Shown here: positions 49,263-60,539 of the stretch, piece by piece
Layout of the letters: each line of letters starts with the position of its first letter
Position numbering within the stretch: position 1 is the first letter of the stretch
Assembly (NCBI GenBank): GCA_029931535.1
Contig: JAQPZY010001094.1
Location: 482,501 to 546,500 of the forward strand
Source: Margaritifera margaritifera
Lineage: Eukaryota; Mollusca; Bivalvia; Unionida; Margaritiferidae
DNA: 64,000 bases
Direction of reading: 5' to 3'
Translations under genes and position numbers: made by a program
Notes under the pieces: model-generated
Databases searched by the model: none
Seen by the model: only the letters and a program-made list of their open reading frames with translations
What the model was told of the DNA's origin: nothing

Positions 49263-49451
49263 TAAATAAGAATAATATTAATAATAATAATAATAATAAA
49301 AATCTGTATTTAACTATGATAATACATTTGGTCACGAAAGACCTATCTGTTACGTGGTACCCAATAAACCAGTTATGTTATACAAAAGTCACTTATACAC
49401 CCTCATGTATACTCGCACACGCACTCACAGAGATTTAAAATGGACTAATAT

Positions 49452-50040
49452 ATAGATTATATTTGCTTCAAACGAGTGAATAACGGATATATTTAATCGA
49501 GTGGGTGAAAAGTATTTTCACGAGTGGCCAAGCCACGAGTCAAAATACTTAAGTTTTGCACACACGAGATGAAATATATCCGTTTTTCACTCGGAGCAAA
49601 CAAATATTCTTTTTATTTTATGCTCAAGCGTATTGTCTAGCAATTTGTATAATACACTGAAGTAGCAGATTTCTTACTGTATCCTGCGCGATACAGTCAG
49701 GGGTTTACAATTTATGCTCTGCTGTGTTTTGTGTATATTTGCACATACAATATCAATAGTTACACAATGTTCCTTCCCAATTCAAGGTAAAACAGCAGAT
49801 AAAAGCAAAGTGAAACAGAATATATTGGCCAATGACTGGATTTGAACCCGGATGCTAGGCGGCCATCTTTACCTATGTACCACGCAAGCGTCGTACAAAA
49901 ACTTGAAATTTATTAATCATAATGTTATCAATATATACTGACGGCCAGTGAAAACATATGATATTTTTTTCACTCAAGTGAAATATAACAATTATTTCAC
50001 CCGGAAGATCCAGTAATTCACTGCCTAGCATAAAATAAAT
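49452..50040 (-). mobile_element. tRNA-containing insertion inside LINE copy 3
   Basis: Compared with copy 1 (20711-20735), about 590 bp is inserted between 'aatatat' and 'ataactac'. The flanks show a possible AATATA duplication. It contains a tRNA-like part on the minus strand (49896-49827) with B-box GGTTCAAATCC and an A-box-like GTGGTACATAGG. Inside, 'ttattttatgctcaagc' near 49614 is inverted as 'ctagcataaaataaat' at the right end, so it may have terminal inverted repeats. It could be a SINE-derived or MITE-like unit. Confidence 0.5.
49827..49896 (-). other. tRNA-like sequence in the insertion
   Basis: About 70 bp with a good B box and a weaker A box. The acceptor ends do not pair convincingly, so it is judged a tRNA-derived segment and not a working tRNA gene. 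Confidence 0.4.
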
Positions 50041-51480
50041 ATAACTACAGATGTCAACAGATACATATATGAACATATACTATACACAGGTATACGCATA
50101 TTTTTTATGTATTGGTAACCATTGGAGACGTGAACACAAAACATTCGAGGGAGCTGAAATAGGAAGTTTCAGAATAATTCGCGCGACCTTCATCTGTAGT
50201 TCATCAATTATGGATACATTATAATCCGACGTGTTTCTCAATAAGATGCAGCCGAAGACTATCAGTGATAGTATATATTCAGAAAAATAAAGTTCAAGCG
50301 ACTGGGGAATTATAAATGAATTTTGACAGTAATTTAAAGAGAAAAATTATTTTGACGAACTTAACACATAGGTGATAGATATGTGAATTCCTGCAGAGGT
50401 GTTGGTCAATGTAGATACCAAGAAGACTTTTTTTTAAAATATATTTTTTTATTATTTTGAAAACTTGACAAATTTGACTTATTTTTAGGGAGAAGTAAAT
50501 CCGTCTGAGTGGATAGACGTTGTCTTATTCAGATTGTCATACACGTCTTTTCAGATGCATTGTTATACATTCTGCATTGTTTACACTAAAAGGATAAATT
50601 GTTGAGGTTGATTGGAAGTTTGTATTCAGTGGAGTTGAGAGATTTACCAGATGTATGCTGTGTGGAATCGTCAGCTAAGAGACAAGTGTTAGAGTGCACT
50701 GGATACAAAGCTATTTCTTTAATAAACAGTAGAAAAAGAAGAGGCCTTAATAAAGAGACTTGGAAAACACCACTTATAATATGACTCAAATACAACCTTT
50801 ATTTACCCATCACAAACACAATGTAGCTGTTTGCGAGATATGATGTGAACAAAGAAACTAAGTTTGAAGAAAACGTGTAGGTTGATAGTTTTGTTAATGA
50901 GCACCGAATGATCAACCAAATCAAGTCCTTTTTTAATCCATGAAGATTGCGCCAGTAAGTTCGCCAGATTCTATCACTAGTAGCCGCAGGTATATAAGTT
51001 TCGTCAAGGCAGTTTGACATTAATTGTTTTGTCACATTGTGATTTATGGAGGAGTTGGTACTTGCTAAGATGTCCGTAAAGATCCTTGCTGACGTGTTTT
51101 TCAATACTTTTGGAAAGTACAGATAGTACAGATATGGGTCTATAGTTAGATGGGTCCTTCTTTTCATTTCCCTTATGAAGGGCGACTATATAGGATAATT
51201 TCAATGACTGGAAATTTAACGGAAGTGATACAACAGTTAGCTACTTATTTTATTGAATCAGAAATTGATAAAGCCAACATTTTCAGAGTTTCGAGTTGAA
51301 TTCCATCTAGCCCCCAGATTGTTGGTGTCTACTTTTGTGATAATATCAATAGTATCAGTTAATGTAATTAGGGGGATATTAAAACTAACATGATCGAGTA
51401 CCATTTCTTTCACAAAGGCAGTAAATTTATATAGGTTGTGCTCTGTAAAATAAGACCAATCAAGTGTTTGGGACATATTA

Positions 51481-52488
51481 GTAAAATAAAGAGGTTCAGT
51501 TGATTTGCAATATCATGATCGTAGATGTAATTTCACATGGATTTAGAAGAACTGTACATGCCTATGTTTTAATGTCTCTTCCTCTCATGCATATCAGGTT
51601 AGAATGAAATAAAGTAGATGGTAGTTGACCCGACACTAGCAAGACGGTGCCATGGTTTGTTATGTAAAATAGGTTGAACGATCTGCAAACATTTACCAGT
51701 ATGTCAACAGACTGCGTCATGTCCCTGTCTCGTCTTGAAATAAGACTAGATACAGCGACCTTATCTACCCTTACGAATAAGTGGTTTTTAAAGGGGACTT
51801 TAATTTAATCTCAGACGGGTTTAGGTTCAAACCTCTATCAGCATCATTAACTCCTACTTGGACAGGAACTGTGTGGATTTGTTGAGATCAAGTTTGTTCA
51901 AATTTCTTTTGAGACTGTTATTGGTGGCACCAAGGTACAATTTCACATGTAAATCAATGGAAAGCCCTCTGGTATTCATTCATTTTAGGAGAGACGATCA
52001 TGTAATCACGTTCTTTGTTAGTGGGAGAAGAGTATGACCAACTCAAGTTTGATCTGTCTGAGGCTGTTCATATTTGTCGTTAAGGTGAATTGGGTTGTCA
52101 GTCTGTGATTTTCTCTGTCTGTCTGGATAGTAGCTGTTTCGTGGTCCGATCTTGGAAACTTTGTAGCAGATATTAGCAACTTGATTACGTTTTGTGCTTT
52201 GTTCAGTAAAGCAGCTATTTTCTTATTAGTTTAAAGTTTGACATCAAATGTTTGCTGTTTGATTTCCTCAAGTTGTATTGAGGTTGATTCATTATATTCA
52301 GTCATACATATTGTAATGCTAGATATTTGGTCATTTATGTTTACAAATCTTGATTCCATATTGTTTGAATGAGTGAGAATTTAATGTATATTGACCTTTG
52401 TGCGCGCATGTAATTGATCTATCGAAGTTTGAACCGCTTTAAAATCATGTGGCATTTTTCTACATTGAGTACATAGCCAGAATCCTAC
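51481..52488 (-). pseudogene. Possible upstream part of LINE copy 3
   Basis: A minus-strand stretch at about 51800-51600 is open for over 60 codons with SRRDRDMTQSVDILVN, in the style of the esterase (SGNH hydrolase) domain found in ORF1 of CR1-like LINEs (R-R-D...N-x-x-x-x-x-x-C). No endonuclease domain is visible between it and the reverse transcriptase, so a deletion is likely. The rest is unassigned. Confidence 0.35.
52486..52488 (+). repeat. Target duplication TAC, left
   Basis: Three bases before the left TIR, repeated at 55861-55863. Short, so coincidence cannot be excluded. Confidence 0.5.
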
Positions 52489-52697
52489 GAGATCATCCAT
52501 AAAGGACATCCGCAAAGATGGGGGGAGGGGGTGTTCAAATGCGGACAACTAGCGGACAAGGGGGGAGGGGGTGTAAAGGACCTTGCGGACTTCCGAAAGC
52601 TAGTATTTGTTGTTATGATATTCGGTGTTGAACAGCTGCTTTAGGCCTACTGCGTGTATTCCAGTGTGTTTTGCGGACGTCCTTTATGGGTGATCCC
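52489..52697. repeat. 209-bp MITE-like unit at the transposon's left end
   Basis: The left TIR is repeated inverted at 52669-52697 (26 of 29 bases match), closer than its match to the true right end. This makes a small TIR-bounded unit, with TAC before it and TAA after it. Confidence 0.6.
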
Positions 52698-52967
52698 TAA
52701 GTATAAATTATTTGTTAATTTCAATTTGTACGATTCGTGCCACAGAATATATATGAATGGGTTGGCATTAATACATAGGTCTGGCTCCCAGTGCCTGAGG
52801 TTGATTACATGGCCCACATATCGGCCTTGCGGACCTAAGCGAGTATACAAATAGCCAAGTAAGATGCACCACGGCCTGTATAACGCTCTCAATTCAGACA
52901 ATACAGTGCCTGGCCTGTGATGAAGACCCTGCTGACCATGCGACTGCAGAGCTAGTGCCAACCTCCC

Positions 52968-53813
52968 TTGAAGCAGGCGGCTGGCTGCAGTAGCCACCAC
53001 TACACTGCTGCTACGTACAGTACATCTGAAAGCATCGACTCCAGCTGCATTCCGCACACGTGTGTGTTAACCAGTGATATAGGCAACGTACTGTTTAATA
53101 GAGTTTTTAATATCTATATTTTTCCAGCTAATATTACATATTATTTAAGAATATTCTGTATACTACCGATGCTAATAATGGATGCGCGTTATAAACTGTA
53201 TAGCGACTTTAAGGATGCTTTCATTGCTGCACACCCTAATCTGAAGGCAGATCTGGCACATAGACGTCCACAGGAGCAGTGGAACAACTGTAAACAAAAT
53301 GAAGAAGAAGTCAAAAACTTGATTCGAGTTTGGCATGCGAGAGCAGCAGAAAGAAAAAGTCGTCTGTTGAGCATGTGGGCCCGCGCTGCCACGCCTAAGG
53401 CCAGTCTAAGCCAAGCATCAGATTCAACTACTTCGACGATAACCACGTCATCTCAGGAACTTCCGCCAACTGTGGTGATAATAAATAGTGACGTTCAGTC
53501 ATTGGTGGAAGAGGTATCTTCTGCTGACGTAACAGCAAGAGAGACGGATGCCGATACGCAAACGACAGAAGTAGCATGTCTAGTGAAGAAAAAAAAAAAA
53601 CAACGCTCTACACCAGCACAAGACGCAGCAAGCAATGAGTTAGAATATGTCAACGCACAAATGGCTTGTCTTCTACAGGTAAAAACCACTGGACTGGGGA
53701 CAGCTGATATGAAAACAAAGTCTGATGAACTCGGCAGCAAAAAGGTGCAGCTGGAGAAAAAGTTAAAACGTCTGGCAGCTGAACGAGCACGCAAAACAGA
53801 ACTCCAGGCTTGA
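52968..53813 (+). pseudogene. Transposase N-terminal part (Zator-like)
   Basis: An open frame of 281 codons. The first 65 or so are probably not coding; protein-like text starts at about 53168-53180 with MDARYKLYSDFKDAFIAA. It continues with a helical, Lys/Arg-rich part (QEQWNNCKQNEEEVKNLIRV, RLLSMWARAA), a Thr/Ser/Glu-rich linker, a Lys run coded by an A13 tract at 53588-53600, and a coiled-coil end (KKVQLEKKLKRLAAER). It ends at TGA 53811-53813; the next frame carries on directly. The role is probably DNA binding and oligomerisation. Confidence 0.6.
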
Positions 53814-55229
53814 CTTCAAGAGAAAGCTGACTGAAGTTACGGAAGAACATCCAGTCATTGACCAGCGACTCAAAAAGTTCTGTCGGCAGAAAGTAGGAAG
53901 GCCCCGCTTAGAAGATGACCAAACACAGTTGCTAAAGACAATCGGGGACATTGTATCATGTGGAGCAGCTGCTGATCCGCGGCGACGATCTGAGTAGCTT
54001 AGTAGCTGCAAAACGTTGGATGACTTGCATGAAGCCCTCGTCCAAGATGGCTTCAGCATCAGTCGAGCAGGAACATATCTACGTCTACTTCCACGTAATT
54101 CGGCGACGACTGAAGGTAAGCGTCACGTGACCACAGTGCCTGTCAAGCTGCTTAAGGCAGCAAACAGTGAAAGGCGCAATCACGTGGATGCTCATTTTGC
54201 AGCAGCTACAATCTGCTACTTGAAAGATCTGGCTGTCGCTATGGGAGAACACTGTGTTTTTTTCTTGAGCCAAGACGACAAGGCACGTGTCCCACTAGGA
54301 TTACCGGCAGCAAATAAGCAGGCGCCCATTCTGATGCACATGGAGTATCGTGTGCAGCTGCCAGATCACGACTGGGTTATTGCTGAACGCCACAAACTGA
54401 TCCCATCAGTCTATGCTGCATGTGTTATAAAACCAGGGGCTGTATCGTATTCAGGGCCGACTGCTATCTTCATTCGCAGTGGGAAACATGACAGTAGCAC
54501 AGCAATGACACACGCTGCTGATTTTAAAGAACTGAAACAACTTCCTTCTTTTCATGTGTATTAATGGATCAGTGAAGCCGATTGTGGTCATAACAGCAGA
54601 TGGCGGTCCGGATGAGAACCCTCGATTTCCGAAAACACTAGCCGCAGCCTATCGAGCCTTCCATTACAACAACCTGGATGCGATTTTCGTTGCGTGCCAT
54701 GCGCCAGGGCACTCTGGCTACAACACCGTCGAACGACGCATGGCTCCTCTGTCACGCGACCTATCAGGATTGATCCAGCCTCACAATCATTATGGATCTC
54801 ATTTGGACAGCAATGGCAAGACATGTGTTGTAGAGTTGGAAAGGGCCAATTTCCAGAAGGCCGGTGAAGTGCTGGCAGAAATCTGGAGCTCAACGGTTAT
54901 TGATGGATTTGATGTGGTAGCATCTTTTGTATCATGTGATGCAGGAAAACTGGACATCAGTCCACCGTCAGATGAGTGGTCAAGTAGGCACATTCAACAG
55001 TCGCAGTATTGCTTGCAGATTGTGAAGTGCAACAGTGAATCATGCTGTGGTCAGCGTCGCACTAACTACAATGATATATTTCCTGGACGATTTTTACCTC
55101 CACCTGTTCCACACTACAACACAGATAAAGGGATTACCTAAGCACCAGTTGGCATCAACAGTGGAACGTTTGGATCGCTTTATCAACGACTGGCTCTTTT
55201 ACATCTGCAGCCTTCACATGACTTCCTGA
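53803..55229 (+). pseudogene. Transposase DDE catalytic core (Zator-like), frameshifted
   Basis: Frame 1 from 53803 has a TAG at 53995-53997, then runs to 54564: YLRLLPRNS, FFLSQDDKARVPLG (candidate first Asp), LPDHDWVIAERHKLIPSVY, IRSGKHDSSTAMTHAADF. A one-base shift near 54550 leads to frame 2 (54554-55141): VVITADGGPDENPRF (candidate second Asp), FVACHAPGHSGYNTVERRMA (candidate Glu) and LPGRFLPPP-like text. A further shift near 55130 gives ERLDRFINDW to 55229. The pattern 'HDsSTA...ITADGG...HxPG.S.xNxxE' parallels ISAzo13/Zator transposases. The catalytic residues are kept but the frame is broken at least three times. Confidence 0.68.
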
Positions 55230-55231
55230 GG

Positions 55232-55501
55232 ATGCCATTTGATTTCTACTCTCCGTCGGTGACTGCTGATCTTGAGAAGCGCGTTTGTAATCAGTGTGGG
55301 CTGTACTTTCCATCTCAGGCTGCGAAGCGCAATCATGCCCGTATTCACAGCCATGCAGCAGTGAGCACACAAGCTGAAGTGGCAGACGTCGGCGCTGTGG
55401 AGCCTGAATCTGTTAGCGCTATTCTGTCAACTGCATCATCAACTTCCGCAACTGAAAGCAGTGATGATGGTCTGCCAGTTGTTCGCAACTTATTTGACTG
55501 A
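55232..55501 (+). pseudogene. Transposase C-terminal zinc finger
   Basis: 90 codons to a TGA. It contains a C2H2 finger CNQCGLYFPSQAAKRNHARIH (C-X2-C-X12-H-X3-H type), followed by an acidic Ser/Thr-rich tail ending VVRNLFD. It probably forms the C-terminus of the same protein after a frameshift at about 55229. A poly-A signal lies 90 bases downstream. Confidence 0.6.
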
Positions 55502-55739
55502 CTACAGTCTGCGTTTGTTGAAGTGGAGTAAGACATTGACAGTCTATCGAATTTAGCTTTCTGTGAGATGAAAACTTTAGTTCTATGTCCTGAATAAAGA
55601 CTTTTTTAAAGAAAGAACTTTCTGTTTATTTTTTTCTTTGTTTTGAGCTACATGTTGTGATGAGATCAGTGAACGTTGTATTTTGAGAGCACCAAGTATT
55701 ACACTGCCAGACCATAGAGCAGTGTATAATGCTAGATGG

Positions 55740-55860
55740 GGACGTCCGCAGCCGGAGGGGGGGGGGGGTAAGCCACATGCGGACAAAAGTGGACAAGGGG
55801 AGAAGGGGGGGGGGGTAGGAAAACAGGTATTATCTGCGGACGTCCTTTTTGGACAACCCC
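55740..55860. repeat. Right subterminal G-rich region and TIR
   Basis: Runs of 12 and 11 G on the plus strand lie between GGACGTCCGCA (55740s) and its inverse TGCGGACGTCC (55834-55844). The left end has the same layout in the same orientation at 52504-52597. Confidence 0.7.
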
Positions 55861-55863
55861 TAC

Positions 55864-56500
55864 TGGGTATGTTTTGCCAATGCGAACACACGTATCATCG
55901 TACCAGGACATACAAATGTTACACCTTATCATGTTTTTAAAACTGGTTTTCAATTTGCCTATAGCTTTAAAGTCAGAGCTACATATACGTTGTATCAATA
56001 TCTTAGCTTATATATCTTATTTCACTTGTGTTATACTGTTATCTACAATGTTTGCTTCATTCTTCTGCTGATTCAGGTCATCACAATATGCATCTATGAT
56101 ATTTGCACCTGGTTCATCGTCAGTTAGCCCTGAAACAGCGGCATCAATTTCCGTGACTGTGCAAGTTGGTGTGTAGAAGGATGCTCATTGTTGATAATCT
56201 TCAGTACAGCGATATGATTGTCGGGAAAAATCATATCGCTGTATTGAATATTGCTAAATCAGTTTAAGTTTTAAATAGAGAGTTATCTTTCTCGTAATTC
56301 CATGTCAACTTTCGCAAGCTCTGGGTCCATTGTCACTGTTTCAGTATGAAGATCACATGCTCTATATTTTAAATTTGCAGTTAAACTGTACAAAATGCAC
56401 TTAAAATGAACTCGCATATAATAGGAGTGATCTACTATTAAGAGTACATACAGTAATCGAGCTGTCCTAGAGTCTACTCTGTCCACTCGACTCAGAAGTA
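55864..56500. other. AT-rich DNA, no gene seen
   Basis: A short inverted repeat 'cagtacagcgatatgattgt' / 'aatcatatcgctgtatt' lies at about 56202-56246. Nothing else supported. Confidence 0.5.
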
Positions 56501-56790
56501 TATTTACCCGAGCAAACAACCTGTAATCTGTTATCCAGATCTGATTTGAACCAAAAAATGAGTTTGAAGAAAACATGAAGGCTGATATTTCTTTTAAGGA
56601 GGAACCAAATCAAATACGTTTTTAAGGTCAAGGAAGTTTGCCGGATTCGATCGCTAGTAGTCACAGGTTTATAAGTTTTGACAAGGCAATTTGAGATTAA
56701 TGTTTTTTACTCGGAAACCTAATTGTGATTTATGGAGGAGTTGTTTCTTGTTAAGATGTCTGAATAAATGCCTCGTTAGAAGTTGTAAGT
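56500..56790 (-). pseudogene. LINE family A, copy 4 fragment
   Basis: Matches 50.85-51.05 kb at nucleotide level ('agtttgaagaaaac', 'gtcaaggaagtttgc'-like text) and encodes LLHKSQLGFR on the minus strand. Short and 5' and 3' truncated. Confidence 0.6.
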
Positions 56791-57115
56791 AATTTGTTGT
56801 TGCAAGGCCTCTTTGGGCCGTTCGGTAATATCCACATATATTTAGAACGATGCCTACAACAAGGTATGTTACTGGTAAGCGCAGTATAAATAAAAGCACC
56901 GTCACCTAGGTGTAGTCATTAGTCAATATTCAATTGACAAAGTTTCATCATTTTTCATACAAGTTTCGCTCTAATGAATACGTGTACTAAGTACACAGTT
57001 GAATTATCATTTGAGGTAGAGTTTGAATGAAAACCTTGGCTTTACTTGGGACTAGCTGTTTCTGGTTTTACATTATTGACTTGGAGGAAGTAACATTTGC
57101 TTTTCTCTCTTTCTA

Positions 57116-57117
<2 letters not shown>

Positions 57118-57191
<74 letters not shown>

Positions 57192-57214
57192 TGTATGTGT
57201 GTGTGTGTGTGTGT
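57118..57214. repeat. (GA)n then (GT)n microsatellite
   Basis: About 34 GA copies at 57118-57187, then 11 GT copies. It lies 58 bases left of a host exon, inside its downstream intron. Confidence 0.95.
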
Positions 57215-57271
57215 GATATAGCTAGTGACCTTGCAAATCAGAAATGCATGCGCTTAGTAATTAGAGCATAC

Positions 57272-57358
57272 CTTCGGAATGAACTTGGATGTTTCTGATC
57301 CAGTCTGTCGCTGAAACTCCCTGACAGCCTCTTCAACATTCTTTGGAATCTCGGAAAT
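57272..57358 (-). CDS. MIEAP-like gene, internal exon
   Basis: 29 codons in phase 0 at both ends, between acceptor ATCATTTTAAG and donor AAG|GTATGC. The peptide starts ISEIPKNVEEAVREFQ and ends SKFIPK, helical. It can join directly to the terminal exon at 44643 (phase 0) across a 12.6-kb intron, though unseen exons between are possible. Upstream it fits the phase-0 donor at 62958. Confidence 0.6.
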
Positions 57359-60300
57359 CTTAAAATGATCAAATGATTATCTCTAGGTAATTTCAATTTG
57401 CAATAAGTAAAATTATAAATAGTGTGTCGGATTGATTTATGAATACCTTAAGAATGTGAGTATTCTATATCTTCATGAGTGATTAATTTGCTGAGGATAT
57501 TGATGCCTTTAACAATAACAACATAATTAGAATGTAGTAGTGGTAGTAGTAGCAATATAACTATTACTACTACTATATTTGTATTATTATTATTATTATT
57601 AGTAGTAGTAGTAGTAGTAGTAGTTGTAGTTGTAGTAGTAGTGTTGATTTTGCTATTAATACGATTACCATAAATATTGTTTTGTTTACAAAATTCCTCA
57701 GAAAGTTTGTTGCCTTACATCTATCAAACAAACTTCAATCTTTTCGTCTGATGACACCATTCTCTGACACTAAATTCTTCGAATCCATCCGCCGACAATG
57801 TGATTTTCAACCTCTCGCATTTGTCCGTAATTAATCAAGTCTGATATAATTTGAAGACTTCAAGTTTGACTCGATGCTTTACTATATATTGCTCATTGAT
57901 ATTTTAGATCATTTGTTGAAGACTTTCAGAATTGCCCTTGAAAGAATGCATGAATGAACAAACCTAGCTACAATAAAGAAGAAGATAAAGAAAAAAGTAA
58001 GATTAAAGACAAGTATAAGGATTAGGTTCACCTATCGTTATTAAGCCCAATTTAGATTCATCTGTCGGTGCAATTCTCCAGTGTGTTCTTTCCTAATGTT
58101 TATGTGTGTTCTGGTTTGTACATATGGGTGTTTTGTTTTTTATGTATTCTGTTTTATATACGTTATATTGATTCTATGTGTTCCGTTTTGTGCATATAAG
58201 TATTCTGCTTGGTGCGTGTATAGCTTAACTTATCTCAATATTTGTAAAATGCCGGATAGTTTATACTCTGTAAGTAAAGGTATACTTCAAAGTCCGAGTT
58301 GGCACGCCTTAAAGTGTGTCTGCTAAGTATTAATGCCTATATTCACGATTAAGTTACATCCATATATGGTGACGTTCTCTTGGCCGAGAGTGTATGAGGG
58401 TTGGTGTGTGCATATAAGTTGATGGGTGCCGTAACTCGGGAACCTGTTTTCGATTCTAATTAGTGGACGAATTGTAACTTATTTATCTTTAGTATAATAA
58501 TATTTATCCGTCTTAAATTCACTTCATATTATCACGTATCCTCCTGTAGGATCCAGGGATAGCACTTTACACTCGGGTGTATATTTGTAACTAAAAAGAA
58601 TAACTTCTTTATGCTTTGATTTCTGTCAGATGAACCCATTGTGACTGTGCACATGAGAATTAATTACTGGGTTGCCTAGCGAGTGTGTCTGCTATGCATT
58701 AATGACTATATGGACAACTATCTTCCATCCATTTATCGTTAAGCGCTTCGTTGAGAGAGTGTGGCGAGAAATCACAGGCGGTTATTGGTGTGTGTCTTTT
58801 GCAACACACACGCAACAATCTGGTTTGGCTGTGCTCAGCCCTCATTAACGTGTTTTACCTACAAGGCTTTTTGTTTTCGTTAACTCATGGAATGGTCCTT
58901 CGCTGTGTAGATAAACCAAAGCGAAAGATTAATTCGTTGTGAAGAGAAACTAGAGAATAACAATCCTTTCAAGTGCACTGTATCCAACAAGTTATCGCGT
59001 GTGTCAGGAATAGAATAACAGAATAGTAAAAAAAAAAAAAAAAAAACTCACAACGAACAGTGCAAAACTTTTTGATCATCGGAGTTCAAACTAATAAGGC
59101 GCGATATCTACTTCTGTTAAATCCATAATCATGCAAAGTTTTGTAAATTCAACGTTTGCTTTTTTCGTTTTTTTTTTGTTTGTCTTTTGTTTCTCCGTTT
59201 TGTAATTGTCTTTGACAAAGACTTAATGAGAGTCGAAAGTGCTTACGCTAGTAAACTAATTAATAAAAACTAAAAAAAAATGTTTTTCCTTCTTCTAGTT
59301 TTTGAAAGACAACCCTGAAGTGTCCGACATTTTTGGATATTCGCACAAGGACTAAAATAACCAACATGGAAGCTTTCAGAGAGCTCACTATTTCAAAAGG
59401 TCTTAACATCAAGGTTTTGAAAATCTTTTTTTCTTTTAGCATTATTCATGTTTTAGGTTTAATCTCACTAAGTCGGGGAACACTACGAAAAGGCAACATA
59501 ACAATCGAACATTTTTAGTGGCCATATAATCTATGAATCATTAATATGATATGCAAGAAAAGACAAACACAAAAGCATACACATACCACATACACTATCA
59601 TTAGATTGACAATTTAGATGCACAAGCTCATGTGTGTAAAATATGTCTAGGTGAAATATACGTTTGTGATATTACAATGTTTTGTTCCTGTTTTCCATAA
59701 ATTTGACCTATTTAAATCCAGTAAGAACAAAATGTAGTTCTCACAGGATTATCTTTCAAGATTTAGTTCCATTCTGAAGAATTGGTCCTCTTTTAATTAA
59801 TCCAGTGGCGTATTTTTCAATGTTTTATAACTGTGAACTATTTATTTAAAGTCATAAATGGAATAATTTAATCCGCAGGTGTAAATATAATATTTTGCCA
59901 TAATAAGTATAACACTAAACAAAATATCTACTTGTTCAATTCCGAGAAATATTTATTTCTTCGACTACATATTTGCGGAAAAAAGTGTACAATGTTTTTC
60001 AAAACACTGCTAAATATTAGGAGTAGCATCAAAATAAAGAAGAGATGTTCAATCTCACTCTTGCGAAAAGTAAATATGCCATAATCTAGCATGTTAATTC
60101 GCTACAAGATGTAAAATCTGACATAATCTTGTTTGTTAATTTGTTTCAAGAAACGATTAATACGGATTATTATATGAATTTGAAATAACGGGTAATGAAC
60201 TTGGTAACTTTAGTACAAAGTTTTCCTCAAATATAAGTCACAGACCATTGTACGCAACCAACGTCAGAATTTAATACTTATACCCAAGATACATGCTAAG

Positions 60301-60410
60301 CAAAATGCTGCTTTTGTACATTTTGAAAACAAAATCGCTGTAAATAAATGTAAGAGACTTTTGTTTTTGCAATTTCATTCCCATGACCTCCTGCTTCTCC
60401 AAATTAGTAC
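57359..60410. other. Intronic DNA with microsatellites
   Basis: Contains GTA/GTT trinucleotide repeats at 57541-57641, an A run at 59029-59046 and possibly a small piece of LINE family A at about 59560-59660 ('aatttagatgcacaa' and 'atgtctaggtg' text). No exon supported. Confidence 0.45.
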
Positions 60411-60414
60411 GTAC

Positions 60415-60477
60415 TTCATACGTTTTACTATTTAGTTTTTCATAGCATCTTTGAATTTTCTTTGGAATGGTGGATAT
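60415..60477 (-). pseudogene. Possible decayed duplicate of the 57.3-kb exon
   Basis: Minus-strand text ISTIPKKIQRCYEKLNSK resembles ISEIPKNVEEAVREFQRQ at 57358 and ends at a GTACGT donor. There is no AG where the acceptor should be. It may be an old exon duplication that has lost splicing. Confidence 0.3.
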
Positions 60478-60539
60478 TAAGGAGATGTGTTTTCCAAAAT
60501 ATCTTGACATCTGGTTTTTCATTTTATCATTTCAACTAG

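Larger units (their letters stand above)
49264..51480 (-). pseudogene. LINE fragment (family A, copy 3) with reverse transcriptase
   Basis: Minus strand, broken into frames. From 5' to 3': 51476-51258 (ITLTDTIDIITKVDTNN), 51204-51004 (NYRPISVLSVLSKSIEKHV, the RT finger block), 50795-50586 (GVFQVSLLRPLLFLLFI for GVPQGSxLGPLLF, and LADD at the catalytic box), about 50270-50150 (FGCILLRNTSDYN, then the LQ-x-K-x-A-R-I-I block), and a 3' UTR ending in an AAT tail at 49267-49301. Stops and changed residues (G-V-P-Q-G to G-V-F-Q-V) show it is dead. An insertion splits it at about 49452-50040. Confidence 0.75.
52489..55860 (+). mobile_element. Zator/ISAzo13-like DNA transposon with TIRs
   Basis: The 3,372-bp unit has 26-bp terminal inverted repeats matching at 20 positions (left GAGATCATCCATAAAGGACA, right inverted GGGGTTGTCCAAAAAGGACG, both continuing TCCGCA) and flanking TAC. 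It encodes one broken transposase on the plus strand, with a poly-A signal AATAAA near 55594. Both subterminal regions carry G runs and several GCGGAC motifs. The class assignment is inferred from the DDE motif order and the 3-bp duplication. Confidence 0.72.

Noticed and set aside
49827..49896. Functional tRNA gene
   Set aside because: The A box is weak, the acceptor stem does not pair, and it lies inside an insertion within a dead LINE.
53495..55998. Minus-strand ORFs across the transposon
   Set aside because: They are shadows of the plus-strand transposase frames, which carry recognisable motifs.
58081..58326. 81-codon Cys/Phe-rich ORF
   Set aside because: Skewed composition from TG-rich DNA, no splice or domain support.
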